A program made the translations under genes and the position numbers. 64,000 bases of DNA. It comes from Clytia hemisphaerica (Eukaryota; Cnidaria; Hydrozoa; Leptothecata; Clytiidae). Shown here one piece after another: positions 9,010 through 20,743 of the stretch. Location of the stretch: the NCBI GenBank assembly GCA_902728285.1, contig CACVBU010000600.1:3299101-3363100 (forward strand), written 5' to 3'. How positions within the stretch are numbered: the stretch's first letter is position 1; each line of letters starts with the position of its first letter. A model generated the notes under the pieces. It worked only from the letters and a program-made list of their open reading frames with translations, was not told the DNA's origin and ran no database searches.

Positions 9010-10915
9010 CCCCCAATAATTTCTTCCTCGCAGACCTGCAATCCGTGCCATAATATATTTGCACTTTTGGCTAATTTACCATTTTTCGAAAATTGAAGTT
9101 CGAGCGAGAATGTCAATTTCAGGCCCTCAACTTGATTCCATCGATTATTTCGATCTGGGAGGGATTTATTGGCTTCTAGGCTATACTTCAAGCCCTACTG
9201 GACCATTTTTAAACTTTTTGATCCTCAGATCCTAAGGTCCTAAGTCTTAAGTCTAGCGTTAAAACTCAGAGTTAAAACTCTACCCTTCGAACCTACTTTA
9301 GAGCACTTACAAATCGATTGTGGTTTCAAAACACCCCGGTGAATTTCCCTTTTGTGCCAAGTATTTTGTCCCTGATTGTGTAAGATGTCTTTTATATTGA
9401 GAATTAATTTAAAATCGAGGTTTGGGGCCAATCATAGACTGTAGACCGTAGACTTCAACACAGGCTTCATAGAGGTGGTGCTGTGGTGTGACTAGAGGAC
9501 GCGAATTCTAAAGTTTAACCCCTCCGTATGGGAGGAAAGAAAATAAAATGGAAAATAAGAACGCGAGCGAAGCAAGGGCGAAAAATTTTCGACAATTTTC
9601 GCTCTCCTTTGTTATTGAAAAACGGCCTTAATACGCTATTGTTAGCCAAGTATGCCTTCACAATGTTTGATTTTATTTAACACTGACCATTTGTTGGCAA
9701 AAATATGGTACGGCGAGCGACGTACCTGCCGTACCCGGTGCGGCGTTTCAAGAGTTTCGCCCAAGAAAAAATTTAAAATTTAGAATGCCTAGATTGCCTG
9801 AAAACTCATCATGATGTGAATGACGTGCATCATGATGTGAATTATTTTTTAATCGTTCGATGCTGCACAAGATGTTTTTAGAACTACCTACTTTTACTAA
9901 TTATCGAAGCAGTAAATACCGCCTTTACTGTCTCTCTAAGTTACTGCAGTATCAGTGTATTGTATTGTAGTAGCAATATAAGTGAATACGGAGAGACGAC
10001 CATTATCATTTAGTGCTGACGGAGAAATTTTATCTAGACTCATTCGTTGGATGCAGTATTTGCATCACAAAAGTTGTCATTAAAAAAATGCGCCCGCAGA
10101 AAAAAAACTTATTTGTTTAGGTAGATATCGTAAAGTTTTGCTTATTTTGAATAACCTCACCATGACAATAAGTCAATAGGACATCCAAGATTGTGCGAGC
10201 GAAGCGAGCAAGAAAATTTTACTTGTTAAATAGTGGAATAGACATATCTTTTTTGAACAATTTTCTGCATGAAACTCGTGCAGAAACTAAAAGGTAAATA
10301 GTTTTATACCGAAATACCGTTTTTTATTGATAAAAATATCGAAATACCGACAAAAAAACAGGCAATTTACCGATACCGGTAGAAAATGAAATACCGTAAT
10401 CCCGTCGTTTTTTTTTCGTAATACCGATTTACCGGTGGTAAAGAGGCCCAATACCGTCGTACCGTAAAAGTGAAACCCCCCCCCCCTAGATAGCCGGTCA
10501 GCTGGGCAAAATTTTCCTCCTTTCCTCTCTGGAGAGGGAGTAACCCTAAGGTGATTTTTTGGTATCCTTAGACATCCTAGTTATGGAAAGAGTCGGTCGA
10601 CCAGATCAAATTGGTAGCTTAATATGATTTTCAGGCCCTAATTAGCTACAATACTGGCCATAATATTTGGGACGAAAGGGGAATTCCCATGAAATTTTAA
10701 AACCACAATTGATTTAACAGTGCTTTAACTTAGGGTCGGATTGTAGACTTTTAACTCTGAGTTTTAACATTAGACTTAAAGCTTAGGAGCTTAGAATCTC
10801 AGGATCCAAAAGTTCAAAAATGGTCCAATAAGGCTGAGAATATAGCCTGGAAGGCAATAAACCCCTCCCTCCCGTTTTTCAGAAATTGAAGTTCGGGCGA
10901 GAATGTCAATTCCGG
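9010..10915. repeat. Widely spaced inverted repeat (arms ~9010-9440 and ~10590-10915)
   Basis: The arm with GGGAGGGATTTATTGGC, GACCATTTTTAAAC and GAGTTTTAAC is found inverted at 10690-10885 (AATGGTCCAATAAGGC, CAATAAACCCCTCCCTCCC), as is the CCCTTTTGTGCCAAGTATTT segment near 9350 against 10655-10685. Similarity is imperfect, so the duplication is not recent. The right arm lies outside the G-run element at 8263-10492. Confidence 0.5.
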
Positions 10916-10985
10916 GCTATCCGTTTAATTTAATCGAATAGCCCGAAATCGACATTCTCGCCCGAACTTTAATTTCTGAAAAACG
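10873..10985. repeat. Hairpin at the left edge of the tandem array
   Basis: A 48-base arm ending with CGGGCTAT is followed by a short A/T loop and its near-perfect inverse beginning ATAGCCCG. The right arm includes GAACTTTAATTTCTGAAAAA, the start of the first tandem unit. The left breakpoint of the array therefore falls inside a hairpin arm. Confidence 0.65.
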
Positions 10986-11514
10986 GTGAAATACCCAAAA
11001 TTCCCAATATATTTTGACCAGCATTGTAGGTGGGACTTCCAGGCTTTTTTTATGTCTTAACGTTATTTCTCCAGTTCTTCTATCATCTTTTTGGGCACAA
11101 GGCTTACGCTTAACGAGGCATTAAAGATTCAAAACTTTCAAGTTATAGGCAGTATAGCGCTGCTCGATTCACCATTTCGAATTTAAATCTTACTCTCACC
11201 AAACTACGCGGTGTTTAGATGATAACCTTTTTAAACAAAAATTAAGAACGTTTGGAGGCTTTATTAAAATGTTCTTATTTAAAAACGTCGAAATGTCGAT
11301 ATTATGCTTCTCGGATCTTCTAAAAATATCTGTAGTGCAAAAACTCGCTGACGCCATATGAGTCGCGGTCACGCATATTAGTGTTGGGATATTAGATATA
11401 TTACTTGTGTTTGTAACATATTTTATGTTTTATCGTTTAGATACAAACAACATTCTTAACTAAATATATAATAAAACAGATTAAGAACTAACAGAACTTG
11501 TTCAATCAGTGTCC

Positions 11515-12210
11515 AAATCACGGAGATCGAGTCCGGTGTCCCTGCTGATAACGTTCGGGAACGTAAATTTTCTCGATCTTTGAGCCACTAGCTTGGGTTT
11601 CCACAACAACAAGGAAGAAATAATCTGAGAGGATGCACGAGGTAAGTGGCCCGAAAGCTGGACGCGCTAAGCTTTCAAGATCAATAAGACAAGAGACCAA
11701 GTCTCCAAACCATAGAGTAGAATAGGCTCAACATAGGTTTTAAAGACCTTGACTTTAAGTTGGAAGGTTAAGAACTCAGATGACCAAACAAATTTACTGA
11801 GTTTATTACATGCACTCAAAGCAAGTACCTTTGCGTACCTTGAAATCCTTCTCAGATGAAATATAGGAGTAAAACTCTTTTGAGTTTAATTCCAGACACA
11901 GTTTTGATTTCAGCTAGGGATCGTTAATATTGATTGTAAAGTACTCGGTTTTTAGTTCATTGAGATAAAGACCAACACAATTGACTCTAAGGCATCGAGA
12001 CGTTTTTGCGCATCTGGTTAATGCAATATCGTCAGCAAAATCGGTGTCGGTGAGATGTTTAGCAGGGTAACCTGGATCCAGCCTACATTCGAGAAGGAAA
12101 CCACAGTTTGAAATTTGGATTTCACAGTTTGAGACACGCGTAATGTGTAATCTACGATTAAGATGAATAGAATTTGTGCAAGAGTATCACCCTGCAAGAT
12201 AGCATATGAA
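11515..12210 (-). pseudogene. LINE reverse transcriptase remnant, tandem unit 1
   Basis: Read on the minus strand, DTDFADDIALTRCAKTSRCL (12024-12045 region) is the YADD-type catalytic core of non-LTR reverse transcriptase. It is followed downstream by VKVFKTYVEPILLYGL (about 11707-11760), the conserved stretch after the thumb in many LINEs. Stops and frame changes separate the two. Copies with the same order lie in units 2 and 3. Confidence 0.75.
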
Positions 12211-12331
12211 GGAAAAATTCCTTTAATTTAAAATAAAATACTACAAAACTACAGCGATTTTCGACAATAAAGTGATTAATATCGCCACTAGTGGATGGAA
12301 AGTTATTGCTATAAGATGGAATAAGAGTAAA

Positions 12332-12689
12332 TACTTTAATCGTAGAAATTTTAGCGAGACTAATTTAGCGTTTTAGCGAGTTTTCCCTATTTTCGCTAAA
12401 ATAAATCTCGCTTAAACACGCCGAATCGACAGGTTGCTAAAATTTATCCGCGCAAAGTTTCTGGTTAAATTGCCTTGATACATTTTTATCAATAGGAAGG
12501 GTTTCAGTGCAATGAAATGCTAGAAAACGAATTCATTCAATAATGTAATACGAGTATTCGCTAAAATTTATCCACGCAAAATTTTTTGAAATCGTGATTC
12601 GCTAAAGTAAATCCAAACAAAATCAAGATTTTCCTGACTCGCCAATATACGCTAAAATTAGTGTCGCTAAAATTTCTACGATTAAAGTA
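12332..12689. mobile_element. 358 bp TIR element, TACTTTAATCG family (unit 1)
   Basis: Ends TACTTTAATCGTAGAAATTT and the same sequence inverted, about 40 bp of matching terminal repeat, TA at both edges. The interior repeats CGCTAAAATTTATCC(G/A)CGC words that copy the inner terminal sequence TTTTAGCGA. It sits between the first and second ~110 bp sub-repeats and splits them. The two other copies are at 15609-15963 and 18884-19240. Confidence 0.75.
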
Positions 12690-13549
12690 TATAATAGCAC
12701 ATGATGGAAAGATTGCTTAAAAATATACACTACAAAAATACAGCGATTTTCAACACTAAAGTGATTAACATCGCCACTAGTGGATGAAAGATTATCGCTA
12801 TAAAATGGAATAAGAGTAAATATATGGCACATGATGGAAAAATTGCTTTAAAAATAAAATACTACAAAAACTACAGCGATTTTCGACACTAATGTGATAA
12901 ACATCGCCACTAGTAGATGGAAAATTATCAACGTCAACAGAAAATGAAACAGAGACTGTAAACGTTGGCCCTGCAGGGTAAGGGCGTCACTGACTGACAT
13001 AGCAATGATTAATATAGACTTAGGGGTATAGTCAGATTTTGCAAATTTTCCAATTTTGGACTGTATTTCTGTTTAGTCAGGGTCCAAAAATCAAGCAAGC
13101 TAAATTTGCTAAATAATTGTCAGAAAGTAGTCTCCGAAGGGGCCACTTTTGACCTCCGGGGCAGTATGCCCTGAATTTTCAAATTTTCAAAATATTAGAT
13201 AGACAATTTTCGTACCTGAAAAGTTAAGAATACTTGCAAATACCCTTTCATCATGTATCTCGCTAATTTGATCCATTTGATATACTCTTCGTAAATGAGA
13301 CATATTTGAAATGACTTAGTTGCAAACTATATTACCTCCAAAATCTTATCTTATTGACTTTATTCTATGCGATTAGGAAACAACAAATTTCTACTATCTA
13401 TTTTATTCCTCCTCGCTGAGCCTTCACGCCGTTACGGTTCCTTGTTTATTTACATCATCACTTTAAAACTACTCTCTATGAGCCTCACAAGCTTCTGAGC
13501 GGTGTTAATTTATATCCTATCACACTACTCGCATCATATTGAGAGGACC

Positions 13550-13745
13550 CCCAGCGATTGGTGTGATGGCGTGATCGGAGGTTTTTACGGCGTGATGGCT
13601 TGAAAATCCAAAAAATGCCATGATTGCGTGAAATCGAGTTCTGGTTTGATCGTAAAATTAAGCAAATCTAGGCGTGATGGGGTGAAATGTACTGTTCAGG
13701 GTAATCGTGAAATCTAATGTCTTGGTTTGATACATAGCCTTGTTT
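13550..13745. repeat. ACCCCCAGCG + GTGTGATGGCGTGA word patch (unit 1)
   Basis: Short C-run then AGCGATTGGTGTGATGGCGT and further GCGTGATGG, GCGTGAAATCG words. The same patch is at 16824-17015 and 20098-20285. It shows the C-run/AGCG border also seen at 22381 and 60891. Confidence 0.55.
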
Positions 13746-13929
13746 TATAGATACTTACTGTGCTTTCTAATCCAAGGCCATTTTAGCCAAGCTATAAGGC
13801 CCTAATTTAGAAATATTCTTTGGGTCCGTCGGCTCAAACCATGGTGGGACCTCCTTAGATGCTTTATTGCTCAACCCTTTATATTTATTTTGTTATGGGC
13901 AAGAGGATTTTTAAAACATTTCATATAGC

Positions 13930-14113
13930 TACCTTAAAGGAAGAAATTTTGGCGGGAATTTAATTTGGCGGTTGCTGAAAAATTTAACCTTTAAATGGCG
14001 TAAAAACAGCTAAAGAATAGCAAAAACCACCTTTAAAGGGGACACATTTTCAAAAAGTTTAATTTGGCGGGAATTTAAATTGGCGGATGGCGGAAAAAAG
14101 ACATTTTTGCGGG
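13930..14113. mobile_element. Left part of TACCTTAAAGG element, cut at the unit junction
   Basis: Starts TACCTTAAAGGAAGAAAT and continues with GGCGGGAATTTAATTTGGCG words, but stops at GCGGGAACTT, where unit 2 begins. The complete version is at 20481-20743. The same truncation is at 17204-17387. The tandem junction therefore lies inside this element. Confidence 0.7.
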
Positions 14114-14664
14114 AACTTTAATTTCTGAAAAACGGTGAAATACCCAAAATTCCCAATATATTTTGACCAGCATTGTAGGTGGGACTTCCAGGCTTTTTTT
14201 ATGTCTTAACGTTATTTCTCCAGTTCTTCTATCATCTTTTTGGGCACAAGGCTTACGCTTAACGAGGCATTAAAGATTCAAAACTTTCAAGTTATAGGCA
14301 GTATAGCGCTGCTCGATTCACCATTTCGAATTTAAATCTTACTCTCACCAAACTACGCGGTGTTTAGATGATAACCTTTTTAAACAAAAATTAAGAACGT
14401 TTGGAGGCTTTATTAAAATGTTCTTATTTAAAAACGTCGAAATGTCGATATTATGCTTCTCGGATCTTCTAAAAATATCTGTAGTGCAAAAACTCGCTGA
14501 CGCCATATGAGTCGCGGTCACGCATATTAGTGTTGGGATATTAGATATATTACTTGTGTTTGTAACATATTTTATGTTTTATCGTTTAGATACAAACAAC
14601 ATTCTTAACTAAATATATAATAAAACAGATTAAGAACTAACAGAACTTGTTCAATCAGTGTCCA

Positions 14665-15490
14665 AATCACGGAGATCGAGTCCGGTGTCCCTGCTGATAA
14701 CGTTCGGGAACGTAAATTTTCTCGATCTTTTGAGCCACTAGCTTTGGTTTCCACAACAACAAGGAAGAAATAATCTGAGAGGATGCCAGGCTCGGATACA
14801 GGAGGTAGGCTATCTTATTCATAGAGAGTAATTAGTTTATATATAAGGTAATACGATAATAAAGTGCACTCTCCTCCATTGGTTATAGCCTCCCTCTGTA
14901 TCCGAGCCTGGATGCACGAGGTAAGTGGCCCGAAAGCTGGACGCGCTAAGCTTTCAAGATCAATAAGACAAGAGACCAAGTCTCCAAACCATAGAGTAGA
15001 ATAGGCTCAACATAAGTTTTAAAGACCTTGACTTTAAGTTGGAAGGTTAAGAACTCAGATGACCAACAAATTTACTGAGTTATTACATGCACTCAAAGCA
15101 AGTACCTTTGCGTACCTTGAAATCCTTCTCAGATGAAATATAGGAGTAAAACTCTTTTGAGTTTAATTCCAGACACAGTTTTGATTTCAGCTAGGGATCG
15201 TTAATATTGATTGTAAAGTACTCGGTTTTTAGTTCATTGAGATAAAGACCAACACAATTGACTCTAAGGCATCGAGACGTTTTTGCGCATCTGGTTAATG
15301 CAATATCGTCAGCAAAATCGGTGTCGGTGAGATGTTTAGCAGGGTAACCTGGATCCAGCCTACATTCGAGAAGGAAACCACAGTTTGAAATTTGGATTTC
15401 ACAGTTTGAGACACGCGTAATGTGTAATCTACGATTAAGATGAATAGAATTTGTGCAAGAGTATCACCCTGCAAGATAGCATATGAAGGA
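14665..15490 (-). pseudogene. LINE reverse transcriptase remnant, tandem unit 2
   Basis: Same FADDIAL core (near 15303-15320) and YVEPILLYGL (near 14982) as in unit 1, with the 126 bp element at 14786-14911 inserted downstream of the reverse transcriptase core. Single-base losses in homopolymers relative to units 1 and 3 are visible (for example near 15064 and 15081). Confidence 0.7.
14786..14911. mobile_element. 126 bp MITE with 3 bp target duplication (unit 2)
   Basis: Ends CCAGGCTCGGATACAG and CTGTATCCGAGCCTGG are perfect 16 bp inverted repeats. The empty site is preserved in unit 1 (GAGAGGATGCACGAG), so the insertion and its ATG duplication (14783-14785, 14912-14914) can be read directly. 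A 3 bp duplication suits PIF/Harbinger or CACTA-like transposases, though ATG is not the usual TWA. Confidence 0.85.
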
Positions 15491-15608
15491 AAAATTCCTT
15501 TAATTTAAAATAAAATACTACAAAACTACAGCGATTTTCGACAATAAAGTGATTAATATCGCCACTAGTGGATGGAAAGTTATTGCTATAAGATGGAATA
15601 AGAGTAAA

Positions 15609-15963
15609 TACTTTAATCGTAGAAATTTTAGCGAGACTAATTTAGCGTTTTAGCGAGTTTTCCCTATTTTCGCTAAAATAAATCTCGCTTAAACACGCCG
15701 AATCGACAGGTTGCTAAAATTTATCCGCGCAAAGTTTCTGGTTAAATTGCCTTGATACATTTTTATCAATAGGAAGGGTTTCAGTGCAATGAAATGCTAG
15801 AAAACGAATTCATCAATAATGTAATACGAGTATTCGCTAAAATTTATCCACGCAAAATTTTTTGAAATCGTGATTCGCTAAAGTAAATCCAAACAAAATC
15901 AAGATTTTCCTGACTCGCCAATATACGCTAAAATTAGTGTCGCTAAAATTTACGATTAAAGTA
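15609..15963. mobile_element. TACTTTAATCG-family TIR element (unit 2)
   Basis: Second copy of the element at 12332-12689, with a few small deletions near the right end (TTTACG for TTTCTACG). Confidence 0.75.
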
Positions 15964-17939
15964 TATAATAGCACATGATGGAAAGATTGCTTAAAAATAT
16001 ACACTACAAAAATACAGCGATTTTCAACACTAAAGTGATTAACATCGCCACTAGTGGATGAAAGATTATCGCTATAAAATGGAATAAGAGTAAATATATG
16101 GCACATGATGGAAAAATTGCTTTAAAAATAAAATACTACAAAAACTACAGCGATTTTCGACACTAATGTGATAAACATCGCCACTAGTAGATGGAAAATT
16201 ATCAACGTCAACAGAAAATGAAACAGAGACTGTAAACGTTGGCCCTGCAGGGTAAGGGCGTCACTGACTGACATAGCAATGATTAATATAGACTTAGGGG
16301 TATAGTCAGATTTTGCAAATTTTCCAATTTTGGACTGTATTTCTGTTTAGTCAGGGTCCAAAAATCAAGCAAGCTAAATTTGCTAAATAATTGTCAGAAA
16401 GTAGTCTCCGAAGGGGCCACTTTTGACCTCCGGGGCAGTATGCCCTGAATTTTCAAATTTTCAAAATATTAGATAGACAATTTTCGTACCTGAAAAGTTA
16501 AGAATACTTGCAAATACCCTTTCATCATGTATCTCGCTAATTTGATCCATTTGATATACTCTTCGTAAATGAGACATATTTGAAATGACTTAGTTGCAAA
16601 CTATATTACCTCCAAAATCTTATCTTATTGACTTTATTCTATGCGATTAGGAAACAACAAATTTCTACTATCTATTTTATTCCTCCTCGCTGAGCCTTCA
16701 CGCCGTTACGGTTCCTTGTTTATTTACATCATCACTTTAAAACTACTCTCTATGAGCCTCACAAGCTTCTGAGCGGTGTTAATTTATATCCTATCACACT
16801 ACTCGCATCATATTGAGAGGACCCCCAGCGATTGGTGTGATGGCGTGATCGGAGGTTTTTACGGCGTGATGGCTTGAAAATCCAAAAAATGCCATGATTG
16901 CGTGAAATCGAGTTCTGGTTTGATCGTAAAATTAAGCAAATCTAGGCGTGATGGGGTGAAATGTACTGTTCAGGGTAATCGTGAAATCTAATGTCTTGGT
17001 TTGATACATAGCCTTGTTTTATAGATACTTACTGTGCTTTCTAATCCAAGGCCATTTTAGCCAAGCTATAAGGCCCTAATTTAGAAATATTCTTTGGGTC
17101 CGTCGGCTCAAACCATGGTGGGACCTCCTTAGATGCTTTATTGCTCAACCCTTTATATTTATTTTGTTATGGGCAAGAGGATTTTTAAAACATTTCATAT
17201 AGCTACCTTAAAGGAAGAAATTTTGGCGGGAATTTAATTTGGCGGTTGCTGAAAAATTTAACCTTTAAATGGCGTAAAAACAGCTAAAGAATAGCAAAAA
17301 CCACCTTTAAAGGGGACACATTTTCAAAAAGTTTAATTTGGCGGGAATTTAAATTGGCGGATGGCGGAAAAAAGACATTTTTGCGGGAACTTTAATTTCT
17401 GAAAAACGGTGAAATACCCAAAATTCCCAATATATTTTGACCAGCATTGTAGGTGGGACTTCCAGGCTTTTTTTATGTCTTAACGTTATTTCTCCAGTTC
17501 TTCTATCATCTTTTTGGGCACAAGGCTTACGCTTAACGAGGCATTAAAGATTCAAAACTTTCAAGTTATAGGCAGTATAGCGCTGCTCGATTCACCATTT
17601 CGAATTTAAATCTTACTCTCACCAAACTACGCGGTGTTTAGATGATAACCTTTTTAAACAAAAATTAAGAACGTTTGGAGGCTTTATTAAAATGTTCTTA
17701 TTTAAAAACGTCGAAATGTCGATATTATGCTTCTCGGATCTTCTAAAAATATCTGTAGTGCAAAAACTCGCTGACGCCATATGAGTCGCGGTCACGCATA
17801 TTAGTGTTGGGATATTAGATATATTACTTGTGTTTGTAACATATTTTATGTTTTATCGTTTAGATACAAACAACATTCTTAACTAAATATATAATAAAAC
17901 AGATTAAGAACTAACAGAACTTGTTCAATCAGTGTCCAA

Positions 17940-18765
17940 ATCACGGAGATCGAGTCCGGTGTCCCTGCTGATAACGTTCGGGAACGTAAATTTTCTCGAT
18001 CTTTGAGCCACTAGCTTTGGTTTCCACAACAACAAGGAAGAAATAATCTGAGAGGATGCCAGGCTCGGATACAGGAGGTAGGCTATCTTATTCATAGAGA
18101 GTAATTAGTTTATATATAAGGTAATACGATAATAAAGTGCACTCTCCTCCATTGGTTATAGCCTCCCTCTGTATCCGAGCCTGGATGCACGAGGTAAGTG
18201 GCCCGAAAGCTGGACGCGCTAAGCTTTCAAGATCAATAAGACAAGAGACCAAGTCTCCAAACCATAGAGTAGAATAGGCTCAACATAAGTTTTAAAGACC
18301 TTGACTTTAAGTTGGAAGGTTAAGAACTCAGATGACCAAACAAATTTACTGAGTTTATTACATGCACTCAAAGCAAGTACCTTTGCGTACCTTGAAATCC
18401 TTCTCAGATGAAATATAGGAGTAAAACTCTTTTGAGTTTAATTCCAGACACAGTTTTGATTTCAGCTAGGGATCGTTAATATTGATTGTAAAGTACTCGG
18501 TTTTTAGTTCATTGAGATAAAGACCAACACAATTGACTCTAAGGCATCGAGACGTTTTTGCGCATCTGGTTAATGCAATATCGTCAGCAAAATCGGTGTC
18601 GGTGAGATGTTTAGCAGGGTAACCTGGATCCAGCCTACATTCGAGAAGGAAACCACAGTTTGAAATTTGGATTTCACAGTTTGAGACACGCGTAATGTGT
18701 AATCTACGATTAAGATGAATAGAATTTGTGCAAGAGTATCACCCTGCAAGATAGCATATGAAGGA
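17940..18765 (-). pseudogene. LINE reverse transcriptase remnant, tandem unit 3
   Basis: Third copy of the reverse transcriptase remnant: YVEPILLYGL near 18255 and FADDIAL near 18578, minus strand. It also carries the 126 bp MITE. Confidence 0.7.
18059..18184. mobile_element. 126 bp MITE (unit 3)
   Basis: Same insertion, same site and same ATG duplication as at 14786-14911. Its presence in units 2 and 3 but not 1 orders the events. Confidence 0.85.
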
Positions 18766-18883
18766 AAAATTCCTTTAATTTAAAATAAAATACTACAAAA
18801 CTACAGCGATTTTCGACAATAAAGTGATTAATATCGCCACTAGTGGATGGAAAGTTATTGCTATAAGATGGAATAAGAGTAAA

Positions 18884-19240
18884 TACTTTAATCGTAGAAA
18901 TTTAGCGAGACTAATTTAGCGTTTTAGCGAGTTTTCCCTATTTTCGCTAAAATAAATCTCGCTTAAACACGCCGAATCGACAGGTTGCTAAAATTTATCC
19001 GCGCAAAGTTTCTGGTTAAATTGCCTTGATACATTTTTATCAATAGGAAGGGTTTCAGTGCAATGAAATGCTAGAAAACGAATTCATTCAATAATGTAAT
19101 ACGAGTATTCGCTAAAATTTATCCACGCAAAATTTTTTGAAATCGTGATTCGCTAAAGTAAATCCAAACAAAATCAAGATTTTCCTGACTCGCCAATATA
19201 CGCTAAAATTAGTGTCGCTAAAATTTCTACGATTAAAGTA
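18884..19240. mobile_element. TACTTTAATCG-family TIR element (unit 3)
   Basis: Third copy of the 0.36 kb element with TACTTTAATCGTAGAAATTT ends, TA at both edges. Confidence 0.75.
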
Positions 19241-20480
19241 TATAATAGCACATGATGGAAAGATTGCTTAAAAATATACACTACAAAAATACAGCGATTT
19301 TCAACACTAAAGTGATTAACATCGCCACTAGTGGATGAAAGATTATCGCTATAAAATGGAATAAGAGTAAATATATGGCACATGATGGAAAAATTGCTTT
19401 AAAAATAAAATACTACAAAAACTACAGCGATTTTCGACACTAATGTGATAAACATCGCCACTAGTAGATGGAAAATTATCAACGTCAACAGAAAATGAAA
19501 CAGAGACTGTAAACGTTGGCCCTGCAGGGTAAGGGCGTCACTGACTGACATAGCAATGATTAATATAGACTTAGGGGTATAGTCAGATTTTGCAAATTTT
19601 CCAATTTTGGACTGTATTTCTGTTTAGTCAGGGTCCAAAAATCAAGCAAGCTAAATTTGCTAAATAATTGTCAGAAAGTAGTCTCCGAAGGGGCCACTTT
19701 TGACCTCCGGGGCAGTATGCCCTGAATTTTCAAATTTTCAAAATATTAGATAGACAATTTTCGTACCTGAAAAGTTAAGAATACTTGCAAATACCCTTTC
19801 ATCATGTATCTCGCTAATTTGATCCATTTGATATACTCTTCGTAAATGAGACATATTTGAAATGACTTAGTTGCAAACTATATTACCTCCAAAAATCTTA
19901 TCTTATTGACTTTATTCTATGCGATTAGGAAACAACAAATTTCTACTATCTATTTTATTCCTCCTCGCTGAGCCTTCACGCCGTTACGGTTCCTTGTTTA
20001 TTTACATCATCACTTTAAAACTACTCTCTATGAGCCTCACAAGCTTCTGAGCGGTGTTAATTTATATCCTATCACACTACTCGCATCATATTGAGAGGAC
20101 CCCCAGCGATTGGTGTGATGGCGTGATCGGAGGTTTTTACGGCGTGATGGCTTGAAAATCCAAAAAATGCCATGATTGCGTGAAATCGAGTTCTGGTTTG
20201 ATCGTAAAATTAAGCAAATCTAGGCGTGATGGGGTGAAATGTACTGTTCAGGGTAATCGTGAAATCTAATGTCTTGGTTGATACATAGCCTTGTTTTATA
20301 GATACTTACTGTGCTTTCTAATCCAAGGCCATTTTAGCCAAGCTATAAGGCCCTAATTTAGAAATATTCTTTGGGTCCGTCGGCTCAAACCATGGTGGGA
20401 CCTCCTTAGATGCTTTATTGCTCAACCCTTTATATTTATTTTGTTATGGGCAAGAGGATTTTTAAAACATTTCATATAGC

Positions 20481-20743
20481 TACCTTAAAGGAAGAAATTT
20501 TGGCGGGAATTTAATTTGGCGGTTGCTGAAAAATTTAACCTTTAAATGGCGTAAAAACAGCTAAAGAATAGCAAAAACCACCTTTAAAGGGGACACATTT
20601 TCAAAAAGTTTAATTTGGCGGGAATTTAATTTGGCGGATGGCGGAAAAAAGACATTTTTGCGGGAACTTAATTTGGCGGATTTCGGCCAAATCCGCCAAA
20701 TCCGCCAAATTTTCTTTCCGCCGAAATTTCTTCCTTTAAGGTA
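20481..20743. mobile_element. 263 bp TACCTTAAAGG TIR element, complete
   Basis: Ends TACCTTAAAGGAAGAAAT(TTTGGCGG) and the same inverted, 25 of 26 matches, TA at both edges. The interior is almost entirely the words GGCGGGAATTTAATTTGGCG and CCAAATCCGCCAAATCCGCC. The right breakpoint of the tandem array (GCGGGAACTT, ~20664) lies within it. Confidence 0.8.

Larger units (their letters stand above)
8263..10492. mobile_element. Possible 2.2 kb element with G-run/ATACCG inverted ends
   Basis: Left end CTAGATGGGGGGGGTTTCA leads into ATACCGTCATACCG and TACCGTAATACCG words. The right end, read inverted, starts CTAGGGGGGGGGGGGTTTCA and leads into ACGGTA words. Only the first ~100 bases at each side match, and no transposase is visible between. 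It may be two solo relatives in opposite orientation rather than one unit. Confidence 0.45.
10965..20664. repeat. Three tandem copies of a ~3.2 kb unit
   Basis: Unit 1 is 10965-14113 (3149 bp), unit 2 is 14114-17387 (3274 bp), unit 3 is 17388-20664 (about 3277 bp). Line-by-line reading shows near identity, with differences mostly single-base homopolymer changes. Units 2 and 3 carry a 126 bp insertion that unit 1 lacks. Each contains a decayed LINE reverse transcriptase (minus strand), three imperfect ~110 bp sub-repeats with ATCGCCACTAGTGGATG, one 0.36 kb TIR element, a GCGTGATGG word patch and, at the end, the left part of a TACCTTAAAGG element. No intact gene is present. Confidence 0.9.

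Noticed and set aside
8263-10492. A complete 2.2 kb transposon with transposase
   Set aside because: Only the G-run/ATACCG ends match; no transposase motif was found in any frame, so I kept only a tentative element call.
12623-19383. Repeated 69-89 codon minus-strand frames starting MCHIFTLIPFYSDN
   Set aside because: They cover the ~110 bp sub-repeats and the edge of the TIR element in each tandem unit; repetition follows the DNA repeat, and no domain is visible.
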